Assembly: GCA_035048485.1 (NCBI GenBank)
Contig: CM068587.1
Coordinates: forward strand, 23,227,034 to 23,291,033
Length of the DNA stretch: 64,000 bases
Direction of reading: 5' to 3'
From: Pteria penguin
Lineage: Eukaryota; Mollusca; Bivalvia; Pterioida; Pteriidae
Both the position numbers and the translations under genes were made by a program. Below are positions 25,101-40,100 of the stretch, piece by piece (within the stretch, counting starts at the first letter, position 1; every line of letters starts with the position of its first letter). A model generated the notes under the pieces. It saw only the letters and a list, made by a program, of their open reading frames with translations, had not been told where the DNA came from and searched no databases.

Positions 25101-28100
25101 GAGGTAATTTGAGTTTCCTCCCTTAGACTGACGAGAACTTCCAAGATACCTGTTGTTTAGTTCACTGTAAAACAGCATGCCAGCTCCCATAATGACTGAC
25201 TAGAGTCTATACAATTACTTCCCCTATATGGAAGGTACCAATTTAAAAATGTACCTGATGTTTCTTCATCAATTTCTGTACAGCTGGTAATGAGTTCCCA
25301 AGTTCTGTCGAGGAAGCAGCAGGTTGTTTCTCCTGTATCCATGACAACTCATCTTCTATATCTCTATAAAACTGATACATCTGTAGAGCCTCTTCTAGGT
25401 TGTCACGACGTATATGTACTGGTTCACTGAGAGATGCGTACCTTCAATGTTAAAGACACATCATTAGCTATGAATTTCAAAATATCAGACCATACCTCTA
25501 AATTAGTCACATTTTGTTAATTTATCCAGTACTCAATATACATGCAGATCACCGTTCTCTAGAACAACACAGTCATGTAAGTTATAGACCTTATACAGAT
25601 ACAGATATAAATTACTCTTTATCTATCATCAACTTTTATTTTCGCCCACAATTCAATAGAATGAAGTCTGGTTTAACATAGTTCTCCATGTTCCTGCATA
25701 GAATCAGGAGTACTGTAGGTGGAAAACAGACAACTCCAAAAGACCAAATAAAACATTACGTTTTCTATCCCCTAGATTTATTATATAGCATTCATCTTGA
25801 CATAGCAAATGCTCCTGCCAGTGCATAGCAACTGTGATCTGGTGATAATGAATTTAATATTTGTTATGTTGTATTCCTACACTACCTATCAGAGGTGTCT
25901 TTGGCTCGAGACTGTAATTCCTTGTTCATGAAATGTTTGGCTTCTTTGAATACTTGGGCTGCATCTTGTACATCCTGCACCTTTTCCTGGTGGTTTTGTA
26001 TATCTTGTTCCAACATCTGAAAACAACATCTCCATATTCAATATCTCATCCTACATAATATGGGCTTCATTTATAATCCTACAGGAACCTGCTCATTTTC
26101 TACTTTAACCTGAGTTCCTTGGATGTATTAAGTCATGGCACCCAAGAAGTCTATCAAATGATGTCTATACATGACTACCACAACACTCAAATTAAAGAAA
26201 ACAATTCACTCAGATTTACTTGAATACTGAGATGACTTTTACTTTGAATTTATTCAGACTACTTATTAAACTCCTCATTTCAGTACAATGAAGTACTGTT
26301 TAAGCTGAGTCTTGATTACTTAATATTTCAAGTCAAATCCTTGTTAACGAATATTATATTTTAGTCCCCTAAAGTTACTGAAGGTGGCCTGTACACATTT
26401 TACAGAGAAATGTTTGTCACTTCACATTTATGAAAACAACTTTGAGTAAGCCGCAGATTCTTAACTTGCAGCAAACAAATAACCTATTTCAACATAATTG
26501 AGAATTGAGAACTATATATTTTATCAACAAGTAATGTTAAGGAAAACATGAAATCTTATACTGTTTTTCTTTGATTTACTGAATAAAAAGTGTAAATCTT
26601 ACCTGATGTTTCTTCAACAGGTTATTGACAGAATATAGATCTTTGCCATGATCCTCCGACATCAACTGTGTCTCCACATCCTCCATCCACACCACCAGGT
26701 CATCCACCACACGATTAAACATCAAGGCCTGTCAACACAATCAGGTAATTAACTTATTATGAACTTCATTTGAAGAGAAAGATTTACTATCAGAACGGAA
26801 TTACCTGTAAAACTACTCAAACCAGTAGGTTATATAAATCACAGAATTAAACACTGTAACAAATTAAACAAGTCACTTTGTCTCTGTATCATTTCATCCA
26901 TAAATGTAAATCTAAACTATATACTAGCTCTGTTTCTGTCGGCATCTCATCTTATATATACCTGGTAGGCATCTTGTAGTCTATCTTTCTTTTCTGCACT
27001 TGCTGCCATAAGAGCTTGCCAGCTGAGCTCAAGTTCCTCCAAGCGCTTCTTGATGTCTGTTTCAGCATAGTGACCCTCCTTACATAACCCTTCACCTTCC
27101 TGTATATAGATATACAACACATCTATATAGAATATAAGCACTGCAGTTTTTACAATATGCAATAGGCCTTTTTCTTATCAATTTCAGCTCGCATTAAATA
27201 CTCGACATAATGCATTGCTGCTAAAAATTGTGTCGTTTTATTGTGACATAACAATACCAGCATTAATGTCATAATGAAAATTCCAGCAAAATGTTGTTTG
27301 TTAGACATAAAGCCCTATACATCATGTAAAATATGAAATTTGTCTCTTCCAATAGCAAAATGAAAATGAAATTTTCAAGAAATAATTTAGACACAGTATT
27401 GAGTCCTTGTTGAGGCAGTAACCTCTTCATAAAAGTGTAGGTCAGTGGGGTATTATTGTTCTTATGCTATACGAAAAATTAATGATACACTTTGACTGAA
27501 TAAATTTTGGCATTCTTGAATCAGTTTAGCCCTGATGTGTTACCTCTACAACAGAATCGACCCTGTTCCTATTAGCCGTTACTTCAGCCTCAAATGCCTG
27601 GTGTTTCTGGAGTTTGGCCTGAAGATTGGTAGGATCCCTATAGGACTCATCCAAAGCAATTTGTAGTTTGGCGTTGATCCAACTTGTCACCTATATATAG
27701 ACAAAACAGGAAGTACAATAAATATTGAAATTTATAATCCTGAAACTAGTTTGTGTTACAAATAAAAATGTAACATCAAAATCTTAAACTAAATATCATA
27801 ATACATGTACTTGATAAATCACCATTTGATGTGTATTTGTAAAGGATGATACAAAAGCTCTTACCTCATACATGTTCCTCAAGAACAGCTGATAGTTTTT
27901 GGAGTCCTGCAGCTTTTTGCCTCGAGCTTCACAATGCTCCTCGAAAGTTGTGAACCTAGCGAGAACCTGCTGACACCTGTTATTGATTTCATCACATGCA
28001 TAATGCTGCTGGGCAGTCAAGTCGGCAGCGAACTGCTTCAGGTCCTGGATACGATTCTGCTGAGCACGAGTCGTTTTTACAAAACTCTCGTGCTTTTTCT

Positions 28101-31100
28101 GCAAAGCTTCCACGCTGTACAAGTTATTCTGAAACATCATATGCATCCTTTATTCAGATGAACTTTTATATAAGCTATTTAAAAAATAAAATAAAACATT
28201 CACAACCTTTGGTATACATCTGAATAAATTAGATTTGTTTTGCTCTTTTGGTTTTGATTCCACAATGATTTGGTTTTAAGATTATTGTATATCAAGGCCC
28301 TGTGTGGTAATGTGTATGTTGCAATTCTAAATATAGATCTATTGAGTCTTTTTGTTAAACAGTTACATCCCATTTGAGAGGATATCTGATGTAAAACAAT
28401 CATGACGGCATCAGTTTCCTATGAAAATGTCATATGTGGACTATCATATCCCTGAGTTTTAGATCAGTTTCCATAGAATTTGATGACGTCATAAATGTTT
28501 TATGTCAGATATTGTTCCAAATCAGAAGTAAATCTGTTTAACGAAAAGACAAAATTGCAAAAATGATAAGCGTTAAAATCATAGAACATTCTTCTGTAAT
28601 ACAGTTACAATTCTAAACTAGAGGTATAACTTTTACTTTTCCATGACATTTTCCTTCAGACTGACAAGCCCTAAACTAATTTATTTAAAAAGCATAATTT
28701 TCTTTTCATTAATAGTAAAACTTCACTCTGAAGCAAGGAATCATAAAACCACATAAGAAAGGTGATACAAAAACTAACCCCTAGATCTTCATTGGCAAGG
28801 AAGGCCTCTTTGGAAGATATCCATGCATCGGTTTGCTCTGCCGTTTCTTTGAACACCTGATTCAAAACAAGAAGATATCACAATTAAATCTGAATATATT
28901 GCTCTATCAATAAGAATTTATGTATTAAACATCCGATACTGTGACCACTGAAAATACAGTAAGATTAAGAGTGATTAGTAAAGAACACTCTTTCACACAT
29001 AATTATCTCTGAACATTTTTACCTGTAGGTCATGACACTGAGTAAGCAGATGATTTCGTTTTTCCCACGCTCCATTCAGAGACAGTTTGGTATGATCTAG
29101 TTGGCCCACAGTTTTCTGGATTTCTTCTGCGGCATAATGATTTTTACTGATCAAACCATTGCCATGCTCTCTCACTCCAGCAAAGTGAGATTTTCGCCCA
29201 TCTATTTCAGCCTGAAAGGAAATAGTAAGACATTACTACCCGTCTCAATTTATACACAGTAAAACTTCTATAAATCATACAACTATCAAAATTAAAATAT
29301 GATTTAAGGTTAAAGCTCCTGCACAAATTTTGACAAACTATTTTCAGCAACTATACATTTAAAACTGTAAAACTTAATGAAATCTGTATTATTCACATGG
29401 AATGAAGTAATTTATGTTAAATTTTGAATCTAACATGATCAAACCAAGGGTTTATCAGCTTAAAGAGCTGCTACAGTTGTGCATACAAGTGTTTAGAGGA
29501 ACATCCTTCATACCTTCCGCTCATGATGCATTTGAAGAAGACTTTCAGCTTCTGCAACATCTTTGGCTAGATCAGCAGCATTCATCCTCTGTACTGTATC
29601 TGATGACCATGTTATCTAGAATGACAAGGTTAATATCAACATCATTTCATTTTCTGTTTCATTTACAGAGAGGGCATTTAGTGTTACATTTGCTTCTGAA
29701 ATTAACATATGTATTAAGATAAAATTCCTGAAAAGAAGATAAGGCAATGTTATATGCTTATGGATCTTTCTGACTAAAAGCATGAAAAGATTGTGTCTTT
29801 CCTTAGCTCTATATTCCAGATACAAAACACAAAGGTCGATACATAATATGAATGTTTTAGTGTGTTTAACTTTTAAAAATCAAATAATCATGACACTATA
29901 TATTGGCAATGAAACTTGCCAGCAATATACCTATTCTACAGCATACAGTTGCTAACAAGATGTTTTATCTACTTTAATAACAAAAAAATTAAGATAAAAC
30001 TCACCAATTCTCTGGCATCATACAAGAATTTCTGCAATTGGTAAGAATCTGAAAGTTGTTTTTTTCTGCTGTCACACAGATCCTCCAGTTTTTCCCAGTT
30101 ATCCTGCGCTTCCTGCTGCTTATGGGAAATAGCCTCCCTCATGTCTGGATATTTTCTACATAAATTACCAGCTAATGTCTCTATTTTCTGTTAAAATTTA
30201 AGAAAAAGTGTTCAGTCCAAGTAAAACAAAATAGAATTCCTTCCTTAATCAATCTTATGTAAATTTGCATCACTTGGACTATCATACCTACATGGTATGA
30301 GGCAGAGGAAATTAGAGTTACCAGAAAAGAATGTCATCCTTTTCAAAAGGCATAACTGGCAGTCCTTTTTTACTTGCTCATCCACAGGATCAAAATCAAA
30401 TATGACAAAGTGACAAGCACTGCTTTGCTTTATCCCAAATGGTTGCAAACACCCAAAATCAGTTCTGACACAAAAAATGTAAATCATGCTACCTGAAGAA
30501 CCTCATCAGAAAGTAATGTAACATTAGTCACTTAAGATGTCAAAAGGTCTGACCCAGAGATGAAGAACATCATAGTTTTCACTGTGTTTTGAAGATATGT
30601 TTCAAACACTAAATAAACATATATATTTATATACAGATGGGTGCAGTCTTAACATAACATACACGTTAACGCGAAAAGCAGTTACGAGGAACGCTTTAGC
30701 GCACGTGCCGACCGGGCACTCCTCACGTTAACACAGGAGGGAATTCTCCTTAACGCGACTTAATCCCGTGTGCGCTCTGTCCAGACACATGTTCACTTTT
30801 TTTTTTTAATTCTCTGTGCAGCACGGATGGAGGAAATAAAATGGATATAATTAAATTACCGGGATGTCGTCGTATATACATGTATTAAATGTAATGTTTA
30901 AATGACACCCTGCATTAAGGATTTCATATGTAATATAACAAAGGAAATTATCGCCTAGACATGCAATAAGGTATTTATGAAAAAACTTTGTCAGTATCTA
31001 CTAGCATGATTACTTTCTAATTTTATTTACTGATTTTAAATTACTTTATTTATGTATTTATTTCTTATTTGTTCATTTATTTATAATTAATATATTTATG

Positions 31101-34100
31101 TATTTATTTCTTATTTATGTATCTATTATTATTTTTTTAACTTTAGCTATTTTTATAATATATGAATGTAATAATTATCATCATTATAATTATCTTTATT
31201 AATTTTCATTTAATTATCATAACTATTATTATTTCAATTATTGTCATTATTATTATTAATATTATTGTTATTATTATTATTATTTTCCTAAAATAACACA
31301 ACATTTCATTGTAGTCAATAATCAGAAATTGCATTCAATATTTTTAAAATTCATCCCTTAACTCGTAAGGTTTTATGTAATTCTAAATATTTTACTTACA
31401 CGTTATAATATATATATATATATATATTTTTATATTTAAATATACAATGTATATATCGATTCTCCTTCAAATCTTTCTATATGTGCATATTAATACAAGT
31501 TTCAAGTGGTAGGCAAGCGCGCGTGACTGTCAAGCACATTCACCTGGCAGTCAAGCGCGTTCATGCAGTCTCGATATTAAGTTCACGTGGAAATCTGCGT
31601 TAACGCAAACGTGTGTGCCAGCAGTCCTAAGCGCACGAGGAAAGCAAACTGCACCTCACTGTATATATATATATATATATATTTACATGTATTAAGATAT
31701 ACATGTTTCATTTGATCACATTAATGTGTTTTGCATAACAATTCCTTCATTTACTGCATATTCTACAAGTTTGATGCTAATCACCTCTAATTGATTCTGC
31801 AATGCTGTCATATCACGTTCCACTTCTTCTTGTTTACGCTGAAGAGACTGCACACTGGGTAAATCTTTACCAAGGTCTCCACTCGACAACAGGGCTGCTT
31901 TTTCACTGATTCTGTCATTAATGTCATCTACATCACGATTGAACGCATGAATTTCCTTTGCACCAGACAACTTGACCTTGTAATTTTCTAATTCTCCTTT
32001 GATATCTTTCCACCTACAACATTGTTTAATTTAATGAATCATTTTTCCCACATTAATATCTGTTCTGACTTTTTTATGTATTGTTAGACAGAAAAAAGTA
32101 AAATTCGATTCAAAATTTTTTGAGTTAAGTCATCATTAAGATCTCTCACAAATTATCCATGAATATAAAGCCGGCATGGCCTAGTGGTATCACGCTCGCC
32201 TCCTGATCGGGAGGCGGGGGTTCGAGTCCCGCTCTGGTCATGCTGGTGTCCTGTCTTTCGGTGAGACAGTAAAAATCGAGGCCCCGTGTCGTGGTATGCA
32301 TAGTACGTTAAAGATCCCTCACTGCTTCGGGTGGGTTCGTTGCAAAGGTCAAAATTTGTATGCCCCCCATCAGGCAGATGCCGTCACCATATATGTGAAA
32401 AATTCGTAGTGTGACGTTAAACAAAAATCAATCAATCAATCAATCAATCCATGAACATATAAATACAAGAATCTCATATTTTATATGATACAAGGGGCTT
32501 AGTACCTGACAATCTACTTTTTGCTGCAAATTTCATCATGATGTTAACGCTTCAATCGCAAGGCCATAATAGATTAATGCAACTATGACTGGAAAAACAT
32601 CATACACTCCACATTTATAGAGCGATGGAATCAATGTAAAAAGATCTATTCTACTTTTAATAGACTGCAATTTCTTCTGCATTTCACAAATCCAAAAACG
32701 TAAGAATGTGTACCACAACACCAATACAATTTTGACATACCTCTGATTGACACCGTTTCGTTTCTCCTTCACAGCTTCAGTGTCAGTACGACCTTGAGAT
32801 ATCAACTTATCTGCAAGGCCATTGATCTCCTTGATTCGACTGTCATCAACTGTAATACCCTGTAATAGCAAAGGTTATTATAAAAGGTTATTATTGATAT
32901 AATATATTAATAAAATCTCTATATATTTCATTGATATAACCTCTTAACATAACGAAAACATCTAATTTTTCTGATTTCACAAAATACTTTTTCTCAATTT
33001 AGACATGCCCTTTGTGAAATATTTTAAAATATGGTTAGAGCAGCAATGACCTATGTTAGCATAATGTACATGTGGAATGATGGTAATATACAATGACATG
33101 ATCAACACTGTACAGCTAGACAGAAACATGGCCAACATAAATGAACAGTTTTATCAAAATAAAAACCCATAAAAATGAGAGAAAAAATAACAGCAAGAGA
33201 TCTCCCTAAAACCATGTAACCACAAAGCTGTAAACATGCATGCCCTGCTGTTTAAATTGATCAAATCATTTCATTAAGCCAGCAACACTCTTAGAGATAT
33301 TGTCTTGAAGAAGTTTATTTTTCTGATAGCTTATCAGTATATTATGAAGTGGGGATTTTCTAACTCACTTCTTTCTAACTCTAATGCAGGTGATGTGGAG
33401 ATACTGTGCCCATACAGGGGGAGAGTTTGAGAGCTAGATGGGAAGAGGAAGGGGATGCGATGACAGTGACTTTAGATCTGTATATGTTGGGAAGTGTAGA
33501 TAGGAAAGAGAAGGGGAAAAGCTATTTATCTTTGATTTCAGAGAAGACTGGGCAAAGACTAGAAATATGGTCATTTTCTACACAATAATAGATGAAGTAT
33601 ATTTTCATTAATATTGCAAGAAATGGAACTTAGAGTGAGAAGACAAATATAATAAGATTGTATGCAGTACACCACATAAAATAGGGCTTAATGAGAAAGA
33701 GCTGTATATACATGTACAAGTGGAATTCATAATGGGGCTTAGGGAGTATTGTACATACCAGGTAGAAAGTCAATGGAGGTATGGAAAAGGTATGTGATTT
33801 TAACCTAAACTCTTGTGAACTATGATATCATGTTGATATGATGTGGGGAAAGCATATGAATCCTTTGCAACTAAAGCAGGATTTTTAAATCTATAAAATC
33901 TTACACGAAATTTTACAGTGGCAGCCTGTAAAATCATATCAAAATAAACTCAAAAGAATTAGACATATTTCTAAACTACTGCAATGACTAATTCAAATCA
34001 TATTTTCCAAAATAATGACTGTCTATTGGAGAAAAGGATTTGATAATCACTACAAACCAAAAAAATACCTATGTAAGTTAAAAACAAACAAACTGAATGC

Positions 34101-37100
34101 CTATATAATAAGTTACATACAATATGTGTTCAGTAGTGAACAAAAACAAGCACAAGTGGAATTAAAATTATGAATTTATTATAGTAATCATAAGTATTTG
34201 TCATTCCCTTGTTAGTACAGATGATACATGATAAACATGGATACATTTATAGACTTACTGCTGATTCCAGATCATTAGCTTTCTTTTGTAATTCACAGCA
34301 GTGTTCAAAATCTCTTCCCAGATCTCCTGCATTCACCAATGCCTCCTGAAAGTCATAAAATTCTCAAATTTATATTTTACTCTCATTTTATTGTTATCTA
34401 AAAAGGTTTCCAAACGTAAGCCATAAATAACACTGCTTGATAACATCCATGACATGTATTATGATTTAAGGCTAAATTATTATTGTTAATGTCAAATTCT
34501 TGTTTATATACAAATTTTGTGAAACTATTTTATTTCCCAATGAATTTGGTTTCTTTTTTTCCTTTTCAGATAAACCCCTCCCTTTAATTTATACCAATTA
34601 ATCCTGTACCTTTTCTCTGATCCACATTTCCACCTTGCCAACTTGCTCATTGAACAAGAGTATATCTTTGAGTTCCACCAGACCTTTTCCTCGGTTGTTT
34701 GATGCCTTAAGTAGTTCGTTCCACTTCGATGTTAGACGAGCCATACATTCCTTAACATCTTCCTCTGCAGGATGCTTCTTTTTTAATAAGACATCTGCTT
34801 GCTAAAGGACAAGAAATCTTTGTAATCAGATACTGTTATCTGTTTGTATAGTATTTTTTCAACAAGATATTAATTCTGCTTTGCATTAAACTCTACAAGG
34901 TAATAAGAGAAGCAAAACACATACTGGCAGTGTACCAGTTACCGGCTACTACCTTATTTCGGCTTTTGAAAAATGAATTTTGGAATTTTTTTTAAGTGAC
35001 TGTCTACATTACATTGGATACTAAATATTACATATGAAAATTTTGTCAATTCACATTTTGGATACCCTTAATAACGTAGTGGCCAGTAACTGGTCTTAGC
35101 CAGGGACTGGTCTTTTGCTAGCACTGCAAAAGTTCAATAAAACCTATACATGTATGAAATTTTTGATATGGTTGGTGAAAAGTTACATATACATTGGACT
35201 CCATTTTATCTGATATCGTATTATCTGATATTTTGTTTTATCTGATATGATATTAAAACACCAAACCGTTTCTATGTATTTCTGTAATAGTTTGTCTTTT
35301 TTATCCGATATTGAAAAGTGCAAGTTTCGGATTATCTGATAGCAAATTCACCGTTGAAAAAATATTTCACCCCGAATTTATCCTATTTTAAGCCCGGATA
35401 TTGTTGGGAAACCACCCAGCCGTGACAACATAGGCATATAACCACACCTACGGCAATACGATGACGACTAAGGAATAATAACTGATTGTTAGTGGTACAC
35501 AATAATTGACATCTGATTGAAGTACCTGGACAGGTTTAATTAGTGAACGCTGTAGCGTCATTCGTAATTAATGAAATATGTTGATGACCAAAATTGAGTA
35601 GATGTACCATAAATAATCAGATATAATACGCACCCGAGTATAATACGCACCTAAAAAATGACCTAAAAATCACGAAAAAGCGTCTAACTCCATGTATAAT
35701 ACGCAGGGAAAAATTCAAAAGAATAATGTCAATTTCGTAATGAAACAGCAAGACTGCGAGACTTAGTACGTGTACATGATTTTGTTTTGATGTTTAGTGA
35801 TTCTTCTTCTTTTGTGTATTTCATGTCATTTAATCGTTGATGTTGTCAACTGAATTCGCTTTGCCGTATTTCTATCACAATGAGATCCCGATACGTAAAT
35901 TATCATAAAAGCGGCACAGAATGACCAGTCTTTACTCATCGTGTGATATCAACGCTTATCTCTCATTCACTTCATTTACGATCAAACTCGCATAAACTTC
36001 AAATTTCTTAACTATTGCGACCGTACTAGTAGTTAAACCCTCGTCCCAAACGGCCGCTTCATTTATTTCACGTTAGAATGAACGTGCGTGTGTCCACATA
36101 AATTACACGAACTGTACGCGGATATAAATATATGTTGGTGAAGACATAATAAAGAAAGAATGAATGAATGGAGTGTTATAAGCAGACATAATTCAATTGA
36201 ATACAATTCTTAAATTAATCTAACATTCTTATGATAGTAAGCCACACTGTCGATGCTCGTGGCGTTACGGTCAAGTAATTTCACTTGTTGTGTAACTATC
36301 AATTAACCAATTAAGTTAGATCACTATATCACCCATTCACTTTGCTAATCAGAAATCATTGCTAAATAAACACAGGGCAAGTCTTCTATTGTATTGTTTT
36401 TAAATAGCACTCTGTAGACATTACTCCTGTTATCGCCTTGGTCAATTACTACAGGAAGCAGACAGTATACAGACAATAGACATATCTCACACCTCGTAGG
36501 TTTGATGGACGGCATTAGGTACTTCAACACCATGTTAGCGGTCGTATATCTCTCAATGAAAACAACCGCTATCAAACGTCCATATGAGTAGACATCTATA
36601 ACATGCTACACAACATAAAGCATCAACTTTCACAATTTAGTCTAATCTGATAGCCCGCTTTATCTGATATTTTATTCACGCAAATAGACTATCAGATTAA
36701 ATGGAATCCATTGTATATATATTATGTACTTGGACTGAATAGCTCAATATCCAAATATCAGCAAATACTTTGGTTTGTACTTGTTAAACTATATCACTTA
36801 TGACTGATGTTTTTATATCTTGAACTCAACATGATAACACTACTTTTGTTTTCCGTAACTGACGTAACAGTACCTCTGTAATTCGATCTATCCTGTCAGT
36901 ATTTGCCACTATCTCAGCCTCAAAAGCCTGATGTTTTTGTAATTTTTTCATCTTATCCTGAAGATCTGTTGTCACTTGGAAATCGTCCTCGTACGCTGTC
37001 TTCAATTTGTCATCAATCCAGCCCTCAGTCTAGAATATAAACACATGGCATACACATGTATGAAAACAAAAATACATCCTTCAGTACTTGCTTTTTGAAA

Positions 37101-40100
37101 GTGATTTCCTGTATCAGGACATTACCCAGTACACCAAAACTTACAGAGATTGATGAGAATTGATGAAACTTGGACATTTTATATCTACAGATGACTTTCG
37201 ATAATTTGAACTCAAAGGGACCATGTAAAACAGTTTGAGCTAATGAAAGTTTGAGATATTGATTTGTTAAAATAACGTACAAGTTTGTAAGAGTTACAGT
37301 TCAAAAGAGTTGCACTATATATCTAGTGGTTTTCTACACTCTCAAATATATGTTTAATTTTCTATTTTAAGTGTACATGAAAGAAACACTTTTGTTAAAT
37401 ACATTATTGATTTTTTTTCATATGTCTACAGCAGGTACTAGACATTACCACTGGTATCCAGTTCACGGTCAGTTAACTTGGTTATCAAAGCCCTTGCTAA
37501 AAGTTCTCCAATTACATTTAGATGGACATACTTATGTGGATATTGTTTTGTTTTGAGAAAAGGTCGTTATATTTTTTTATCCTATGTATCAAATGTGCAT
37601 TATACATAAGTGACAAGGATAATTTCATAACAATTCAGAAACCTTAACTACTCATTTCCCTTATTAACGTTTTTCATTAATCATTACAAAAGCTTATCAA
37701 TTAACTGCAATTCACAGGTCATGTAGGTAATGGGATATCTGTTGCACTAGACCTCAATTGATTTGTAATTTTCCATGCCAATTTAATGGTCAAAGTACAC
37801 TTTCATTGCAGATTTAATCACTTTGTTTGCTTAACACTTATCTCAGATATCACTTTCTTTGGTATTTACCTTTGCATGATTAAGCCCAAGTTTTAATTAT
37901 GGAGAGGAGAAAAACATGAATGATAATTAAAAACTGAATTTTAGAATCAGTCTGAGTTATTGAACATTTGACTTATCCAAACTGGAGTTATCTGGAGTAA
38001 AAACATTGATAAAACACGGAAATTAAATCAGGACATTTAGATCAGTCTGAACTAACAAGAAATTCAAGTTACTGGAGATCAAGTAAACAGGAGGCGACTC
38101 TATATAGACTTTAAACATGCCTCAATTTGGTTGAAACATTTAAATTGACAAATAATGGTTAACAATTCAACGGAATACTGAAAAAATTTCTCTTAAACCT
38201 AACAAAGGGTCGATCTTACAGGTTTTACATCATATGGTCCATGGTTAGTTTGTTGTTTTATACCCAAATCAAGATTATTCACTTGTATTGTGACAGCATC
38301 AGCCAGATGCACTGTACAGTAAATCTAACCTATGCCTCAGGCCAATCTGAAGCAGTTTTATCAGATGTCAAGGTCTCCCTTGACACAGGACCTTGCCTTT
38401 ATATATCTCTTCTGAAAGACAGGGACATCAACAACCGAACAGGCTTAAACCTGGGACCTGTTATTTTTATGTTCTTACCTCAACAACATCTCGATGAAAT
38501 TTAGTATATAGTAAAGAATCTTCCAGTTTCACCTTCCTGCCAGTACTATGGTCTCGCACTGTAGACCGCCTAAAAATAGAAAATACAATGTTTTTTTTAT
38601 GCATAGTTCCCTTACCTAAAACTTATATAATACATGCATTTGACAAGATAAAGTATGAAAGAAATTAATGATGTTATCATTTACCGTAAGGTTTTCCCAG
38701 TGTAAGATACTTACATATACAGTGAACATACTTGATACTGGGACTGGGATTTCTTGATGGCTTTTGCTTTGTGAAATAAAATAATCTTATTCTAGACTCC
38801 TTAACTCACCTTGACATTACTTCATCAAGTTTCTGTTTAACAATTGGTGCTTCAAAATGAGCTTCCTGAACCATCTTGGTTCCATGATCCTTCAGAGCCT
38901 CAAGCTAGATCAAGAAAAATCATATTAAGTACACAGAACAGACTTCATGGTTATTTACAGCATTTCAAATGGTTTATTTCATTGTATTTAAGTTATTTAA
39001 TGCATCTTGATTTATCTCTTTATCAATTTTTGATTACCCATCATAAAAACTTTCCTCTAAGTACCAGATTCTACATACTAAATGCTTTCTTTGATGTCTA
39101 AATGTTTACATTTTACAATAAAAATTCTGGAAGTTAATGACGTAAATATATTCCTCTACCTTATCTTCCTGTACGTCAAGCACTTTCTCAAATGCTTCAT
39201 GTTTCCTTTGTAGTGCCTCCACCTGGTCTACTGTAGTACCAAAATCCGGACTAGCCAAGTATGCCTAATAACATATAACATGCATGTCATCAACAAGGGT
39301 CTAATTCATTATATTACATAAATGGAAACAGACTCTTTTGTTTGTTCATTGTTCTACACAATGTCACAATTATTTCAGCCTATGGTGACAGCATCATCCG
39401 AGTCTTGACAAAGATGAGTCACCAGTCTTTTGTCCCAGAGCAAACCATACTACCAATGACATACCCAAGCTCAAGAATCACTAACTCATTTCTAAGATAC
39501 ATATTTTTCATTACAATGCCTGCTTAGCATTTACTATCAGCATTTGACAAGACATGCCTTGACAAGTAGATCAAGATGTATTCATTTAAACAGCAAAACA
39601 CACATAAGTCAATATTTCAATGAATGCCCAAGTCAAACTACATTGAGTCAAGAATATTATGTTGCTAAGTCAACATCTTCATATTGCATAGTAGGAATTG
39701 GTTTAGATTCTTACTTCTTGTGATGAGGTGATAGTGTCCAACTGCTGGGCATCTCTTAGGAAGGTGTGAAGGTCATAGAGTTGGTCATGGTATTTCTTCT
39801 GTTCCTGCCACGTTTTTCGTAACCGTTCCTGTGTCTCCAGTACTGACCTCACCTTCTCTTCAATCTGTACATATGACAACAATCATAATGATTAAAGTTA
39901 TGTTCACAATAAGTAAGTACTGAAAATATATAAGTGGAAGTTGTCTTATGTTCTCTATCTTATCATTTTCAGTTAATACTTCACATCCCTTTTATATTAC
40001 AAATTTTTACAAAGTTTAACTATAGAATCAACATGATGTAATTAAAACAAGAATAATTTATGCATTCCAGAGACATTGTTTTTGACTTGAAATTCATATT

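Noticed and set aside
32170..32250. tRNA gene
   Set aside because: The A- and B-boxes are tRNA-like, but the sequence continues into a SINE body with a simple-repeat tail and recurs at 1431-1674 and 20349-20618. It is a SINE promoter, not a tRNA gene. The same applies to 1211-1290.
33406..33588. 60-codon plus-strand ORF in an intron
   Set aside because: It lies in a purine-rich tract, antisense to the gene, with no recognisable domain.
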